A DNA stretch of 64,000 nucleotides, taken from JABISG01 sp963581435 (GTDB lineage: Bacteria; Planctomycetota; Planctomycetia; Planctomycetales; Planctomycetaceae). This document shows, in pieces, positions 26,039-34,146 of this stretch (position 1 is the first letter of the stretch; every line of letters starts with the position of its first letter). The notes below the pieces were generated by a model. It did not search any database. It saw nothing but the letters and a program-made list of their open reading frames with translations, and had not been told where the DNA came from. The position numbers and the translations under genes are program-made. Location of the stretch: the NCBI GenBank assembly GCA_963581435.1, contig CAUZOL010000001.1, positions 1 through 64,000 of the forward strand. Reading direction: 5' to 3'.

Positions 26039-27742
26039 ATGCCCGCCTGTTCAATTCCCACCGGCCATAACGCGATGTTTGAGTCCACTGCGCCTGTTGA
26101 GCCACCGTGGATAAAACAACAATTGCGCGTTCCGCGCGACGACGAAACACTGTTCGCTCGTCCGGAATTGTCGACCGTCATTGAGGAAGCCCGAAACAAC
26201 GTCGCCCGGCTCGACGAAACATCAACCGACCTGTCAGGCCGGACAATCGCGCAACTGCGGGAATGGTCGAAAAACGACATTCTTCAGGCGGCCCGTCAGT
26301 ACACATCCGAACTGACCGGTGAACCGATATCCGATCCAGCGGACGGTCTGCTGCTGGTGGCGGGACATCAACCCTCGCTGTTTCACCCCGGCGTGTGGGT
26401 GAAGAATTTTGCGGTCGGGGCATTGGCGAAAAGTTGCGGTGGCACGGCGCTCAATCTCATTGTCGATAACGACACCCTCTCATCGACACAAATACGTGTG
26501 CCCCTCGGCGACCGCAACTCCCCGCAGATTGAGATGGTCCCCTTCGACGACGAACGACCGCCCCAGCCTTGGGAGGAAGCCACGGTCGCTAACAGCCAGT
26601 TGTTCGCATCGTTCGGCGATCGTATCGGCGCGCTGATGTCGATTTGGAATATCGAACCGTTGCTCAGCGGTATGTGGCCCGACGCAGTTCGCGTTGCCAA
26701 TGCGAGCGGATCACTACGTGATGCGTTGACCGCGGCGCGGCATCGACAGGAACGGCGTTGGGGCTGCGAGAATCTGGAACTGCCGATTAGCCGTGTCTGT
26801 CAAATGGACCCGTTTTTATGGTTCGCCAGTCATTTATTGCTTGAACTGCCGCGTTTTCGCGACGTGCATAACGAGGTACTGGGCGAGTTTCGCAAGGTGA
26901 ACCGAATTCGCAGTCGAACGCATCCCGTACCCGAATTGAACGCGGAACATGATGGCTGGCTGGAAGCTCCGTTCTGGGTATGGCGAGCGGGCGAAGATCA
27001 ACGCCAGCGAGCGTTCGCCAAACAGGTAGGGCGCGAAATTCATTTGTCCGACGGCAAAGAAACGTTTGCGACGTTGCCGTTGTCACCGGACGGCGAAGCC
27101 TGTTGTGCGGTCGAAGTGCTGCGTGAATTGCCGCAGCGGGGAATTCGACTGAGAACTCGCGCTCTGACAACGACACTATTTTCCCGCTTGTGCCTGTCCG
27201 ACCTGTTCGTGCACGGGATCGGTGGATCGAAATACGACGAGATGACCGACCGGATAATCCACCGCTTTTACCGGTTGGCTCCGCCGTCATTCCTGACATT
27301 GTCGGCCACTTTGCATTTGCCGCTAGCCGAGCCGTTCGCCGTTTCGACTGACGATGTCACCCGCCGGCGACGTCTGCAACGCGACCTGGAGTACAATTCC
27401 GACCGCCATTTGACAGAGAGCAACAGCGAGAATGTTGATTCGCTGATTGCCGAAAAGCAGCAATTGATCGCCGAACAAAAGAATGCGACGGCGGGCAATC
27501 TTTCGCGTCGTCAGCGCCGTCTTCGCTCGCGGAGTAACCACGATCGATTTCGTCGCCTACGAGAAATTGGTGGCCGTCTTTCGGAGTTGACGGTCGAGAA
27601 ACGACAACAGATCGAAGCAGAACTGTCTGATGTCGCACAGCAGTTGGCGGCCAACGCAAATCTAACAAATCGCGAATTGCCGTTCTGCCTGTATCCCGAA
27701 GCGAAGCTGCGCAGCTTCATGACGGAACTGCCGGTCAAGTGA
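26039..27742 (+). CDS. Conserved hypothetical protein, remotely BshC-like
   Basis: A 567-residue protein (ATG 26039, or 26075 at MFEST). LLLVAGHQPSLFHPGVWVKNF resembles the nucleotide-site region of BshC, the cysteine-adding enzyme of bacillithiol synthesis, and SDLFVHGIGGSKYDEM resembles its later glycine-rich block. Between them lies LNLIVDNDTLSSTQIRVPL. The C-terminal 110 residues are a charged coiled coil (from about RRRRLQRDLEYNSD to QQIEAELSDVAQQL), a feature BshC also has. Identity is too low for a firm call and no bshA or bshB is nearby. It could be a planctomycete-specific relative with a different substrate. Confidence 0.5.
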   Translation: MPACSIPTGHNAMFESTAPVEPPWIKQQLRVPRDDETLFARPELSTVIEEARNNVARLDETSTDLSGRTIAQLREWSKNDILQAARQYTSELTGEPISDPADGLLLVAGHQPSLFHPGVWVKNFAVGALAKSCGGTALNLIVDNDTLSSTQIRVPLGDRNSPQIEMVPFDDERPPQPWEEATVANSQLFASFGDRIGALMSIWNIEPLLSGMWPDAVRVANASGSLRDALTAARHRQERRWGCENLELPISRVCQMDPFLWFASHLLLELPRFRDVHNEVLGEFRKVNRIRSRTHPVPELNAEHDGWLEAPFWVWRAGEDQRQRAFAKQVGREIHLSDGKETFATLPLSPDGEACCAVEVLRELPQRGIRLRTRALTTTLFSRLCLSDLFVHGIGGSKYDEMTDRIIHRFYRLAPPSFLTLSATLHLPLAEPFAVSTDDVTRRRRLQRDLEYNSDRHLTESNSENVDSLIAEKQQLIAEQKNATAGNLSRRQRRLRSRSNHDRFRRLREIGGRLSELTVEKRQQIEAELSDVAQQLAANANLTNRELPFCLYPEAKLRSFMTELPVK

Positions 27743-27751
27743 CGCCCTCAT

Positions 27752-28558
27752 TCAACGTCTGCTCAACTTGCCGTGCTGAAACTGGTGCCGCCGGTTGAAC
27801 AGCCGCAGGTAACTCAATAGGACTGCGGTCATTGTTCCGAGCGCGGTTCCCGCCGCGATGAGAAACATGATGACGATTTGATACTTGACGGCGATCAACG
27901 GATCGGCGCCAGAGAGAAGTTGTCCGGTCATAATTCCCGGCAGGCTGACGACGCCGACGACCATCATCGAGTTGATGATGGGAATCATGCCGGTCCGTAC
28001 CGCCTGCCTCACCGGTTCGCGAGCCGCCTCCCAACGCGTGGCCCCCAACGTCAGCAACATTTCAACGCGGTCTCTCTTTCCAGCCAGTTCCTCACCGAGC
28101 CGGTCGATGCCAAGTGAGATGCCGGTCAGCGTGTTGCCGAGAATCATTCCCATCAACGGGACGGCATACTGGGCGATATTGTTTGTCCAGACTGCAGGCG
28201 GAATCACAACGGTCAGCGCGACGGTTGTCACCAACCACGAACTGGCGAGAACGGCAACGATGCTGTTCAGCCAGATTCCGACATAACGCCACTCGACCCG
28301 GCGCACGGCGGCGACGCCCGCTATCAGCGACATCAGCAGCATCAGCAAGGCGACGGCAAACCACGGCGTCTGTGGCCGGAAGAACCATGCGAGTACATAG
28401 CCGATTGCCAGCAACTGCATGATGGTGCGGAGCGAAGCAATCGCCAGTCGCCGCTCGAGTTTGAGCTGCAATGCCAGCGAAATCAGCCCGTTGGCGAGGA
28501 TCAAGCAAGCGGCTGCCAGGATATTGAGGTAGGAGAGGTCGGCCGGTCCGTCAATCAT
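27752..28558 (-). CDS. fetB: FetB/YbbM-type ABC transporter permease
   Basis: A 268-residue inner-membrane protein of the UPF0014 family. It shows about seven hydrophobic segments, beginning LNILAAACLILANGLISLAL, with the conserved cytoplasmic stretch LTLGATRWEAAREPVRQAVR and the following PIINSMMVVGVVSLPGIMTGQLLSGADP. In E. coli FetAB exports iron and protects against oxidative stress; plant relatives handle aluminium. It overlaps the ATPase gene fetA by 8 bases, so both are made together. Metal specificity is by analogy. Confidence 0.88.
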   Translation of the reverse strand: MIDGPADLSYLNILAAACLILANGLISLALQLKLERRLAIASLRTIMQLLAIGYVLAWFFRPQTPWFAVALLMLLMSLIAGVAAVRRVEWRYVGIWLNSIVAVLASSWLVTTVALTVVIPPAVWTNNIAQYAVPLMGMILGNTLTGISLGIDRLGEELAGKRDRVEMLLTLGATRWEAAREPVRQAVRTGMIPIINSMMVVGVVSLPGIMTGQLLSGADPLIAVKYQIVIMFLIAAGTALGTMTAVLLSYLRLFNRRHQFQHGKLSRR

Positions 28559-29276
28559 CGCCCTGCTCCGTTTCAGAGATCGATTCCATTGCCAATACCT
28601 GGTCGGCCACCCGTTGGAGTTGACTAGTATCGTGAGTCACCCAGAGTGTGGCCCGCGTTGTGGGCGAATCGTTGAGCCATCGCGATACGAGCGATTCCAC
28701 CGCTTGGGTCGCGTTGGCGTCGAGCGCCGCGGTCGGTTCGTCGAGCAACAGAATCGCAGGATCGACGTGCATCGCCCGCAGCAACGCGACAATTTGTGCC
28801 TCGCCTCCGGAAAGATCATCGCTCGACTTTTTCAGAAACGCAGTGTCGCGGCCAAGCTGCTGCAACGATTGCATAACGGCATCATGGTCGAACGAAACAC
28901 CGTCGGCCTGCGCCAATTGAAACGGTAGCCGCAAGTTGTCTTCCACCGACCCTGAGACAAGCGCCGGCCGCTGATGCAGATAGACCACGCTGCGGCGAAA
29001 TGACGGCACTTTCTCGTTCGAGATTTCCGCGCCGTTCCACAAGAGTTGGCCCTCATCGAATTGGTCGAGCATGGCAAGCGTCCGCAGCAGCACCGTCTTC
29101 CCGCATCCCGTCGGACCGGTGACGGCCCATTGTTGCCCGCGGCAGACCGACAGTGAGACGTTGCGAATCAGCCAATGGGCATCGGCGGCGCAGCGCCCGA
29201 GGTTATCCGCCTGCAGAATCGGTGGATGGGACATTCGATCGTCGTTTTCGTCGGAGGAGTTCAGCGCGATAGTCAT
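28551..29276 (-). CDS. fetA: FetA/YbbL-type ABC transporter ATPase
   Basis: A 241-residue ABC ATPase with Walker A VTGPTGCGKTVLLR, Q-loop VVYLHQRPAL, signature DDLSGGEAQIVALLRAM, Walker B ILLLDEPTAAL and the H-loop WVTHDTSQL. The signature LSGGE with a following AQ is ordinary. It should pair with the FetB permease encoded downstream with an 8-base overlap. ATG 29234 (MSHPP) is an alternative start; neither has a strong ribosome site. The first 15 residues from 29276 look nonessential. Confidence 0.88.
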   Translation of the reverse strand: MTIALNSSDENDDRMSHPPILQADNLGRCAADAHWLIRNVSLSVCRGQQWAVTGPTGCGKTVLLRTLAMLDQFDEGQLLWNGAEISNEKVPSFRRSVVYLHQRPALVSGSVEDNLRLPFQLAQADGVSFDHDAVMQSLQQLGRDTAFLKKSSDDLSGGEAQIVALLRAMHVDPAILLLDEPTAALDANATQAVESLVSRWLNDSPTTRATLWVTHDTSQLQRVADQVLAMESISETEQGDD

Positions 29277-29298
29277 CTATTCTAGCGGACGAAATCCC

Positions 29299-30537
29299 TC
29301 AACGTGTGTTGGGCAGCGTCGTTGCGAGGAATTTGGCGATCACTTCGGCAATGATGCTGTTTCCCTTGGCCGAATAGTGCCGTTGGTACAGCGACTCCAG
29401 CGATTCGGCGCGGGCCGCGTTCAGCAATTGTGTTTGTGGGTCGATAAGTGTTTGCTGTTCACCGACTCGTTCGAGGAGTTGCTGATAGACGCAACCGCGC
29501 TTCTTTAGTAGCCGGTTGAGATCGGACTCTTTCGGCAGATGGACAATGTCGAATTGGGCGTTGTGCCGTTCAACGTCGCGGCGAAATTCGCTCAGCAGTG
29601 CTAATGTGACGCGAGCCGGTTCACCGTCGAGCCGATACGGCGCGATGCGGCGACTCGGTTCGTTATTCGAGAGGCGTTCGACTGCAAACGACAGCGCGCG
29701 GCTGGAATGCCAGAACCTCTTCGCAAATCTCTCTTTGTGGTAGAACGTCTCATATTTGGCCAGCCCCCACGAGTCCATGTCGGCCATCACTTCTGGCACG
29801 CGATCCAAAGAGAGCGTCGGCGAGTTGATCAATCGTAAAGTGCCATCGTCGTCGAGCACAAAACGCGGCTTCGAAAACGGAATGCCAGTGCCATCCGCAT
29901 AAAAAGCCCGGAGCATGTTCACGTTGCGGTTGACATTTTCAGCCTGAAATCCAAACAACACAATGTGTGGAGAATAGCTGCGGCCGAGAGTCTTCCAGCG
30001 CAGAAACGCCTGATCCATACCATACGCAGAAACACCGAAGTTGATCACTTCGGCAGCGATGCCCATCTCGTTGAGTTTCTCTTCGAGCATCGCTCCCCAG
30101 GTTTCTTCGAAGGCAACATCGTCGCCGTGCGTGAAGGAATCGCCGAAGAGCGCAATGCGCAGCGTTCCGTCTGCTGGCTGGAGATCATAGGCTTTCGGGG
30201 GCGAACGAATACCGGCGGCGTTGTAGCGGTAGTTGCCCCCGTGGGTGCTGATGTGCGGCCGCGGCTTCCATCCGGTTTCCGCGTCGTAGATCATCCGGGT
30301 GGTGTTGGTCGTTTGATATTTTTCCAGAGTCGCGGTGATGGCAGTCACCGGGGGAATGCGGCGGCCGACAGGATGTCCCTGAAAAGAGAAATTCCCGTCC
30401 GAATCAACCTCGCCCATCAGCCGCACGACAGTTTCAGCGCTCGCGATGGCGAAAAGAAACGAACCAGCCACCAACAGACATCGAAAGACGGCGCGATGTC
30501 TGAAAGTTGGCGGCACGGATTGCTGCATGTGAGGCAT
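29299..30537 (-). CDS. SGNH-hydrolase-fold membrane-anchored protein
   Basis: A 412-residue protein with an N-terminal membrane anchor (FRCLLVAGSFLFAIASAETVV). The SGNH fold is indicated by LRIALFGDSFTHGDDVAFEET (block I Ser), VINFGVSAYGMDQAFLRW (block II Gly) and the C-terminal QRHYSAKGNSIIAEVIAKF (block V His). The Asp normally three residues before that His is missing and the GxND block III is not evident, so it may not be a standard esterase; related proteins modify exopolysaccharides by acetyl transfer. It is 22 bases downstream-to-upstream of fetA on the same strand and could share its transcript. Confidence 0.72.
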   Translation of the reverse strand: MPHMQQSVPPTFRHRAVFRCLLVAGSFLFAIASAETVVRLMGEVDSDGNFSFQGHPVGRRIPPVTAITATLEKYQTTNTTRMIYDAETGWKPRPHISTHGGNYRYNAAGIRSPPKAYDLQPADGTLRIALFGDSFTHGDDVAFEETWGAMLEEKLNEMGIAAEVINFGVSAYGMDQAFLRWKTLGRSYSPHIVLFGFQAENVNRNVNMLRAFYADGTGIPFSKPRFVLDDDGTLRLINSPTLSLDRVPEVMADMDSWGLAKYETFYHKERFAKRFWHSSRALSFAVERLSNNEPSRRIAPYRLDGEPARVTLALLSEFRRDVERHNAQFDIVHLPKESDLNRLLKKRGCVYQQLLERVGEQQTLIDPQTQLLNAARAESLESLYQRHYSAKGNSIIAEVIAKFLATTLPNTR

Positions 30538-30632
30538 CTCAAAGTAGAACGGCGGAAGTCAAACTGGCGTCGTGACTTCAACTCGTCCACTTTAACATGC
30601 AGTGATGAAACATTCTCGCCTACACAACGCGT

Positions 30633-30697
30633 TACCAGCCCACAGCGCAAGCAAGGGTCGAATGCACGGGAAAACCCTAGCTTGCGCGGCGGACTGG
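30633..30697. repeat. Intergenic inverted repeat, family D copy 2
   Basis: Left arm ACCAGCCCACAGCGCAAGCA and its inverted right arm (30675-30697) differ at about four positions. The left arm and preceding GTT match the copy at 16837 almost base for base. Confidence 0.72.
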
Positions 30698-30740
30698 TTG
30701 TTCATGAAGAACACGTATTTTTGCGCCGCGCAAAAATTTG

Positions 30741-30763
30741 GGCACCGGTATGATACCGGTGCC
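30741..30763. repeat. 23-base palindrome
   Basis: GGCACCGGTAT then GATACCGGTGCC: both 11-base arms are exact inverted copies around one central base. It follows the family D element and may be one unit of a sixth repeat family; TGCACCGGTG at 30840 repeats its core. Confidence 0.7.
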
Positions 30764-30922
30764 GCGGAGGGGGGAAGAGTTGTGAACCGAGGGGGACTCG
30801 GTCGAGAGGATGGTCGCTACGCGTCGCGGCCTACCGGCGTTGCACCGGTGTGTGCGCCGACGACGCTTTCATATTTCAAAGGGGGAAGGAGGCGGGAGTT
30901 TGAGAGCTAGAGCTACCAACAT

Positions 30923-32011
30923 TCAGCGATTGTCGGCCAGCGTCACTGTCGGCCGGGGAATTGAAGGACCGGCTGATGTCTGTTGGCGGGACGACCGACT
31001 GCGGCCGACTCGAATAATGCTGGGGAACCTGGTCCCACGATGACTTTGTCGTACCGGACGAAACCCATCATAACGACCGTCATTGCGAACCTGAGGGGAA
31101 GCGATCGGACGTGTCGTGGTACGCTGGGGAATCGTGAACGATGCGTCACGGGCGGGAACTGTCGATTCGATTTGAGTCCCAAAATTATCGCTGTCGGGTC
31201 GTTTGAACCGTTCGGCTTCGCCGTTGGATTCAGCAGTCCGACCGGGAATCGCACTGCCTGCACCAGCGGTTCCGACGGGATCGGGAACGGGTTGCAGCGC
31301 GGTGGCCGTGCCGTTGCCGATGGGAAGGAAAGCGGTGGCGGTGCCGATTGGCACCGAACGCATGACGGTAACCGGCCGCATGCTGGTCACTTCGGTGGCG
31401 ACGTAGCGAACGGTATTGACGGCAACTTTGCGTGTGGTGGTGTAAGCTACCATTCGTGTGACCTGGTAATTCACTTGCCGGGTCCCGTGCGTGGCAACGC
31501 GTCGCGTAACCGGCACCATTTGCGTGACGACCTGCGGAACGTACCGCCGCCGAGTGACAACCTTGGGAGTGAATGTCTGGCGAACGGAGTAACCGGTGCG
31601 ATTGAGCCAGCCGAACATGTTCGGGCGGGGATCGTACTGGCAGGGAGACATTTTGGGATTGCGATAGGAAGTGGTCTGCCACTGACCGACGTTCCGTTGA
31701 ACGCTCTTGCACTCGGTAACGTTCTGGTAAGAGACGGTGGGAACACTGGCCGTCTTGGTTTCGGTGACTGGGCGATAGGCCGTCACCTTCTGATCAACGT
31801 ACCGGGTTTCAACAACCGGTCGCTGCACAACCTGTTTGACCGCGCGGTACTCGGTGACCGGGACGGATTGATAGCAGGTTTGGGCGACGGGCTGAACGCA
31901 TTGTTGGCAAGGGTTGTAGCGGGGATACAACTGGGCCGTTGCAGTCGCCTGGAGGCAACACAGTGCCAACATTCCGCCAAGCAAGGCCGCGAAACGCGTG
32001 GGTCGAAGCAT
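30923..32011 (-). CDS. Secreted Val/Tyr/Thr-repeat protein (YTV-like surface protein)
   Basis: A 362-residue exported protein with signal peptide LLGGMLALCCLQATATAQ. Its middle is built of short repeats around V-x-E-Y/T-R-x-V: VPVTEYRAVKQVVQRPVVE, TRYVDQKVTAYRPVTETK, VVTQMVPVTRRVATHG, QVTRMVAYTTTRKVAVNT, VRYVATEVTSMRPV. Paired Cys sit near the start (CQQCVQPVAQTC). The tail is Arg/Ser/Thr-rich and low in complexity. This layout recalls the Cys-linked YTV cell-wall proteins of Rhodopirellula, so a cell-surface structural role is likely. AGGAA lies 8 bases before ATG 32011. Confidence 0.72.
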   Translation of the reverse strand: MLRPTRFAALLGGMLALCCLQATATAQLYPRYNPCQQCVQPVAQTCYQSVPVTEYRAVKQVVQRPVVETRYVDQKVTAYRPVTETKTASVPTVSYQNVTECKSVQRNVGQWQTTSYRNPKMSPCQYDPRPNMFGWLNRTGYSVRQTFTPKVVTRRRYVPQVVTQMVPVTRRVATHGTRQVNYQVTRMVAYTTTRKVAVNTVRYVATEVTSMRPVTVMRSVPIGTATAFLPIGNGTATALQPVPDPVGTAGAGSAIPGRTAESNGEAERFKRPDSDNFGTQIESTVPARDASFTIPQRTTTRPIASPQVRNDGRYDGFRPVRQSHRGTRFPSIIRVGRSRSSRQQTSAGPSIPRPTVTLADNR

Positions 32012-32478
32012 GGAGAGGTTCCTACCAGATACGGGATGGGAGAGGGAGAGTTTGCTGTGCGTGGGAAGTGAACAGGGCGGCGTTTTGTGAATCGGAGAAC
32101 TCCGGCGACCGCCAAGTGCGAGCGGTTTTTATTAAAATTGGATATTCGGGTCAAGACCGAGCGGTCGGTTTGCCGAGAGAATTTCGTTGTCAGTTTTACA
32201 ATCGAAAGACGTGCAAGACGGAAGTCTTCCCGGCTACGGAAGTTAACCCGGCAGAGATCTGCAGACGTTTTTTCAAATTGCCTGGCATGTGCCTGGAAAG
32301 CAGCATCCGGTGTGTCGAACCAGGCCGCTGAGACTTGCTGTTTCCGCTCAACTGACTTCACCGCCTTGTCTGCCACTGGCGTCTCGCCAGTGCAATGCGG
32401 TGGGCACTGGCGACACGCCAGTGGCACCCGATTTATGACTCGCAGCACTCGCATCGTCAACTGTGATTTGCCGATGGA
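32012..32478. other. Intergenic region with family C palindrome
   Basis: 467 bases between two minus-strand genes. The promoter of the repeat-protein gene should lie in 32012-32200, which is AT-richer than its surroundings. A family C palindrome is at 32371-32427. Reading frames crossing it produce the tell-tale repeat translation TGVSPV and are not genes. Confidence 0.5.
32371..32427. repeat. Intergenic palindrome, family C copy 2
   Basis: Two near-palindromic halves, CACTGGCGTCTCGCCAGTG and CACTGGCGACACGCCAGTG, surround the loop CAATGCGGTGGG. The reverse complement matches the element at 25957-26014 including the loop, so these are two copies of one element in opposite orientation. Confidence 0.82.
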
Positions 32479-34011
32479 CTACCGGTTCTGGTCGGTTACG
32501 AGGTCGCCGGCGTTTGGCGTACTGAGCATTCGCAGAACGGTGGGATCGGTCTTGTTGGAATAGAACTTGACCGATCCATCCGCTTTGAGGAACAACGCGC
32601 CGGTATCGGCAGCGTTTCCAAAACCATCGGCGTCGCGATTCAACCCGCGGCCGATCATCCGCCAGTTCTCCGGCTCGCCCCATGCCGGATAGAACGAAGC
32701 GATTTCTCCAGCGACAAACGTCTGCGAGAGACCATCGGTTAGGTCTTCGCGCGTCATGCTGGAATTACGACCGAACACGCCAACTTTAACGAGACCAACG
32801 CCTTCGATGTTCAATTCGCCTCCGAGACCGGCAAAATGGGTTGGCGCAAATTTTCGGCGGCCGATAGGACTACGATCTCCACCTGCCGCGAGGAACGCAT
32901 TCACGTTGCTGCGCATCGCCGACAAATTGGCCGGATCGTCGTAGGGGACATTGAAACGAATCGAGCCGTGCAATTCCTGTTCGCCAAGATGCGGGAGCAG
33001 AGACGCCATCCAGCCATGCATCGGCTGCTGGGTGTCGTTCTTGTTGGTACGGAAGATCCCGCCGGCAGGATAATGTTGTTGCTTACGGTGGTACGACTGA
33101 AGCGCCGAACCGATGGTTTCCAGATTCGTGATGGTTTGCTGTTGGCCGAACGATTTCCGGTAGCCCTGCCCAACTCTGGCAAACACGATCGGCCCCAGAA
33201 ACATGGCTAACACGCCGAGCACCATGCCGGCGGTCGCAAACTCGCTTCCCGTTCGACGCCCACGCGAGCCTCGCACTTCCTGCCACCCAAGCAGGCCCAA
33301 CATGAGGGCCGTAAATCCGGCAATTGTCGCCGGCAGTCTCAACCAGGCATCGGGCAGGAGTGCCAACGCCGCGAGTGGCACCGCGAACAGGCCAACCAGA
33401 GACGCCGCGAATGCCATATTCGACCGCCCGGTTTTCACCTCGACCTGCGCGAAAGCCGGCGCGGAATCCGCGGCGACGAACGTTTCCGTCGGAGAGGGAA
33501 CAGACGTTGGCGAATCCAACAAGTGTGCGGATTGGGTTTCGACGTGTTGAGACGTCGTCCGCGCGGTTAGTTCTTCGGTTGCGACGTCTTCAGTTTCATC
33601 TGGCTGCGGAACTGGCGAATCGGCCGGAGCGCTTTGCGGCACGGCGGGTGCGCCGCCCGACATCACTCCCCACAGTCCTTTTGGGGAAACAGACTCTGCC
33701 GAATCGGATGATGACTCCGGCTGCGCCTCGGCTAAGCGATGACTTGCGGGAGCAACGCCATCTGGTGCGCCAACCGCCTGTTGCTCGTCGTCGCCCGACT
33801 GCCCTATCACCGACCACAATCCCCTTGGCGACGCCGACGGCTCCGACTCTTCCGTATCGGGCTTGTCAGTAGGCGTGGGCGCGCCGATCGACTCCGTTTC
33901 CGGTTGGTCGTCCGCGTCATCCGCCGGCCGGCTTGTGTCCGACGGCTCGTCGGCCGACTGGCGATTCATCAAATTCCAGAGACCGCGTGGCTTGTCAGTG
34001 GAATCGGTCAT
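32479..34011 (-). CDS. Membrane protein with DUF1559-type C-terminal domain and GLW repeats
   Basis: A 510-residue protein from ATG 34011. The acidic, Ser/Pro-rich N-terminal 200 residues are probably disordered and carry three copies of one short motif: KPRGLWNLM, SPRGLWSVIG and SPKGLWGVM. Then come two to three membrane segments (MAFAASLVGLFAVPLAALAL, IAGFTALMLGLLG, FATAGMVLGVLAMFLGPIVF). The C-terminal domain has ALQSYHRKQQHYP, MHGWMASLLPHLGEQEL, PYDDPANLSAM and late FLKADGSVKFYSN, the pattern of the DUF1559 domain expanded in planctomycetes. Usual DUF1559 proteins start with a pilin-like leader; this one lacks it. Confidence 0.75.
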   Translation of the reverse strand: MTDSTDKPRGLWNLMNRQSADEPSDTSRPADDADDQPETESIGAPTPTDKPDTEESEPSASPRGLWSVIGQSGDDEQQAVGAPDGVAPASHRLAEAQPESSSDSAESVSPKGLWGVMSGGAPAVPQSAPADSPVPQPDETEDVATEELTARTTSQHVETQSAHLLDSPTSVPSPTETFVAADSAPAFAQVEVKTGRSNMAFAASLVGLFAVPLAALALLPDAWLRLPATIAGFTALMLGLLGWQEVRGSRGRRTGSEFATAGMVLGVLAMFLGPIVFARVGQGYRKSFGQQQTITNLETIGSALQSYHRKQQHYPAGGIFRTNKNDTQQPMHGWMASLLPHLGEQELHGSIRFNVPYDDPANLSAMRSNVNAFLAAGGDRSPIGRRKFAPTHFAGLGGELNIEGVGLVKVGVFGRNSSMTREDLTDGLSQTFVAGEIASFYPAWGEPENWRMIGRGLNRDADGFGNAADTGALFLKADGSVKFYSNKTDPTVLRMLSTPNAGDLVTDQNR

Positions 34012-34146
34012 GTCGGCATTTCTGACCGGTAGGCAGAGAGATAAAGGAAAGGAAAAGGGAGAAACATGAAAGTCACAACTGTCTCTCACACCCCACGTTT
34101 CTCGATTCAATACTATGTCGCTGTTGCTATTTTTTGCAACAGCCTG

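Larger units (their letters stand above)
30538..30922. other. Repeat-rich intergenic region
   Basis: 385 bases without a gene. It holds a family D inverted repeat (30633-30697), a 23-base near-perfect palindrome (30741-30763) and further CCGGCG-rich partial repeats around 30823-30850. It separates the SGNH gene (upstream side) from the 3' end of the repeat-protein gene. Confidence 0.6.

Noticed and set aside
30983..32071. 362-codon plus-strand open frame
   Set aside because: Antisense to the Val/Tyr-repeat surface protein, which has signal peptide and a ribosome site.
32348..32683. Possible small gene giving TGVSPV-containing protein
   Set aside because: The reading frame is translation of a family C palindrome and part of the neighbouring gene's antisense; the same phrase appears at 25918-26280 for the same reason.
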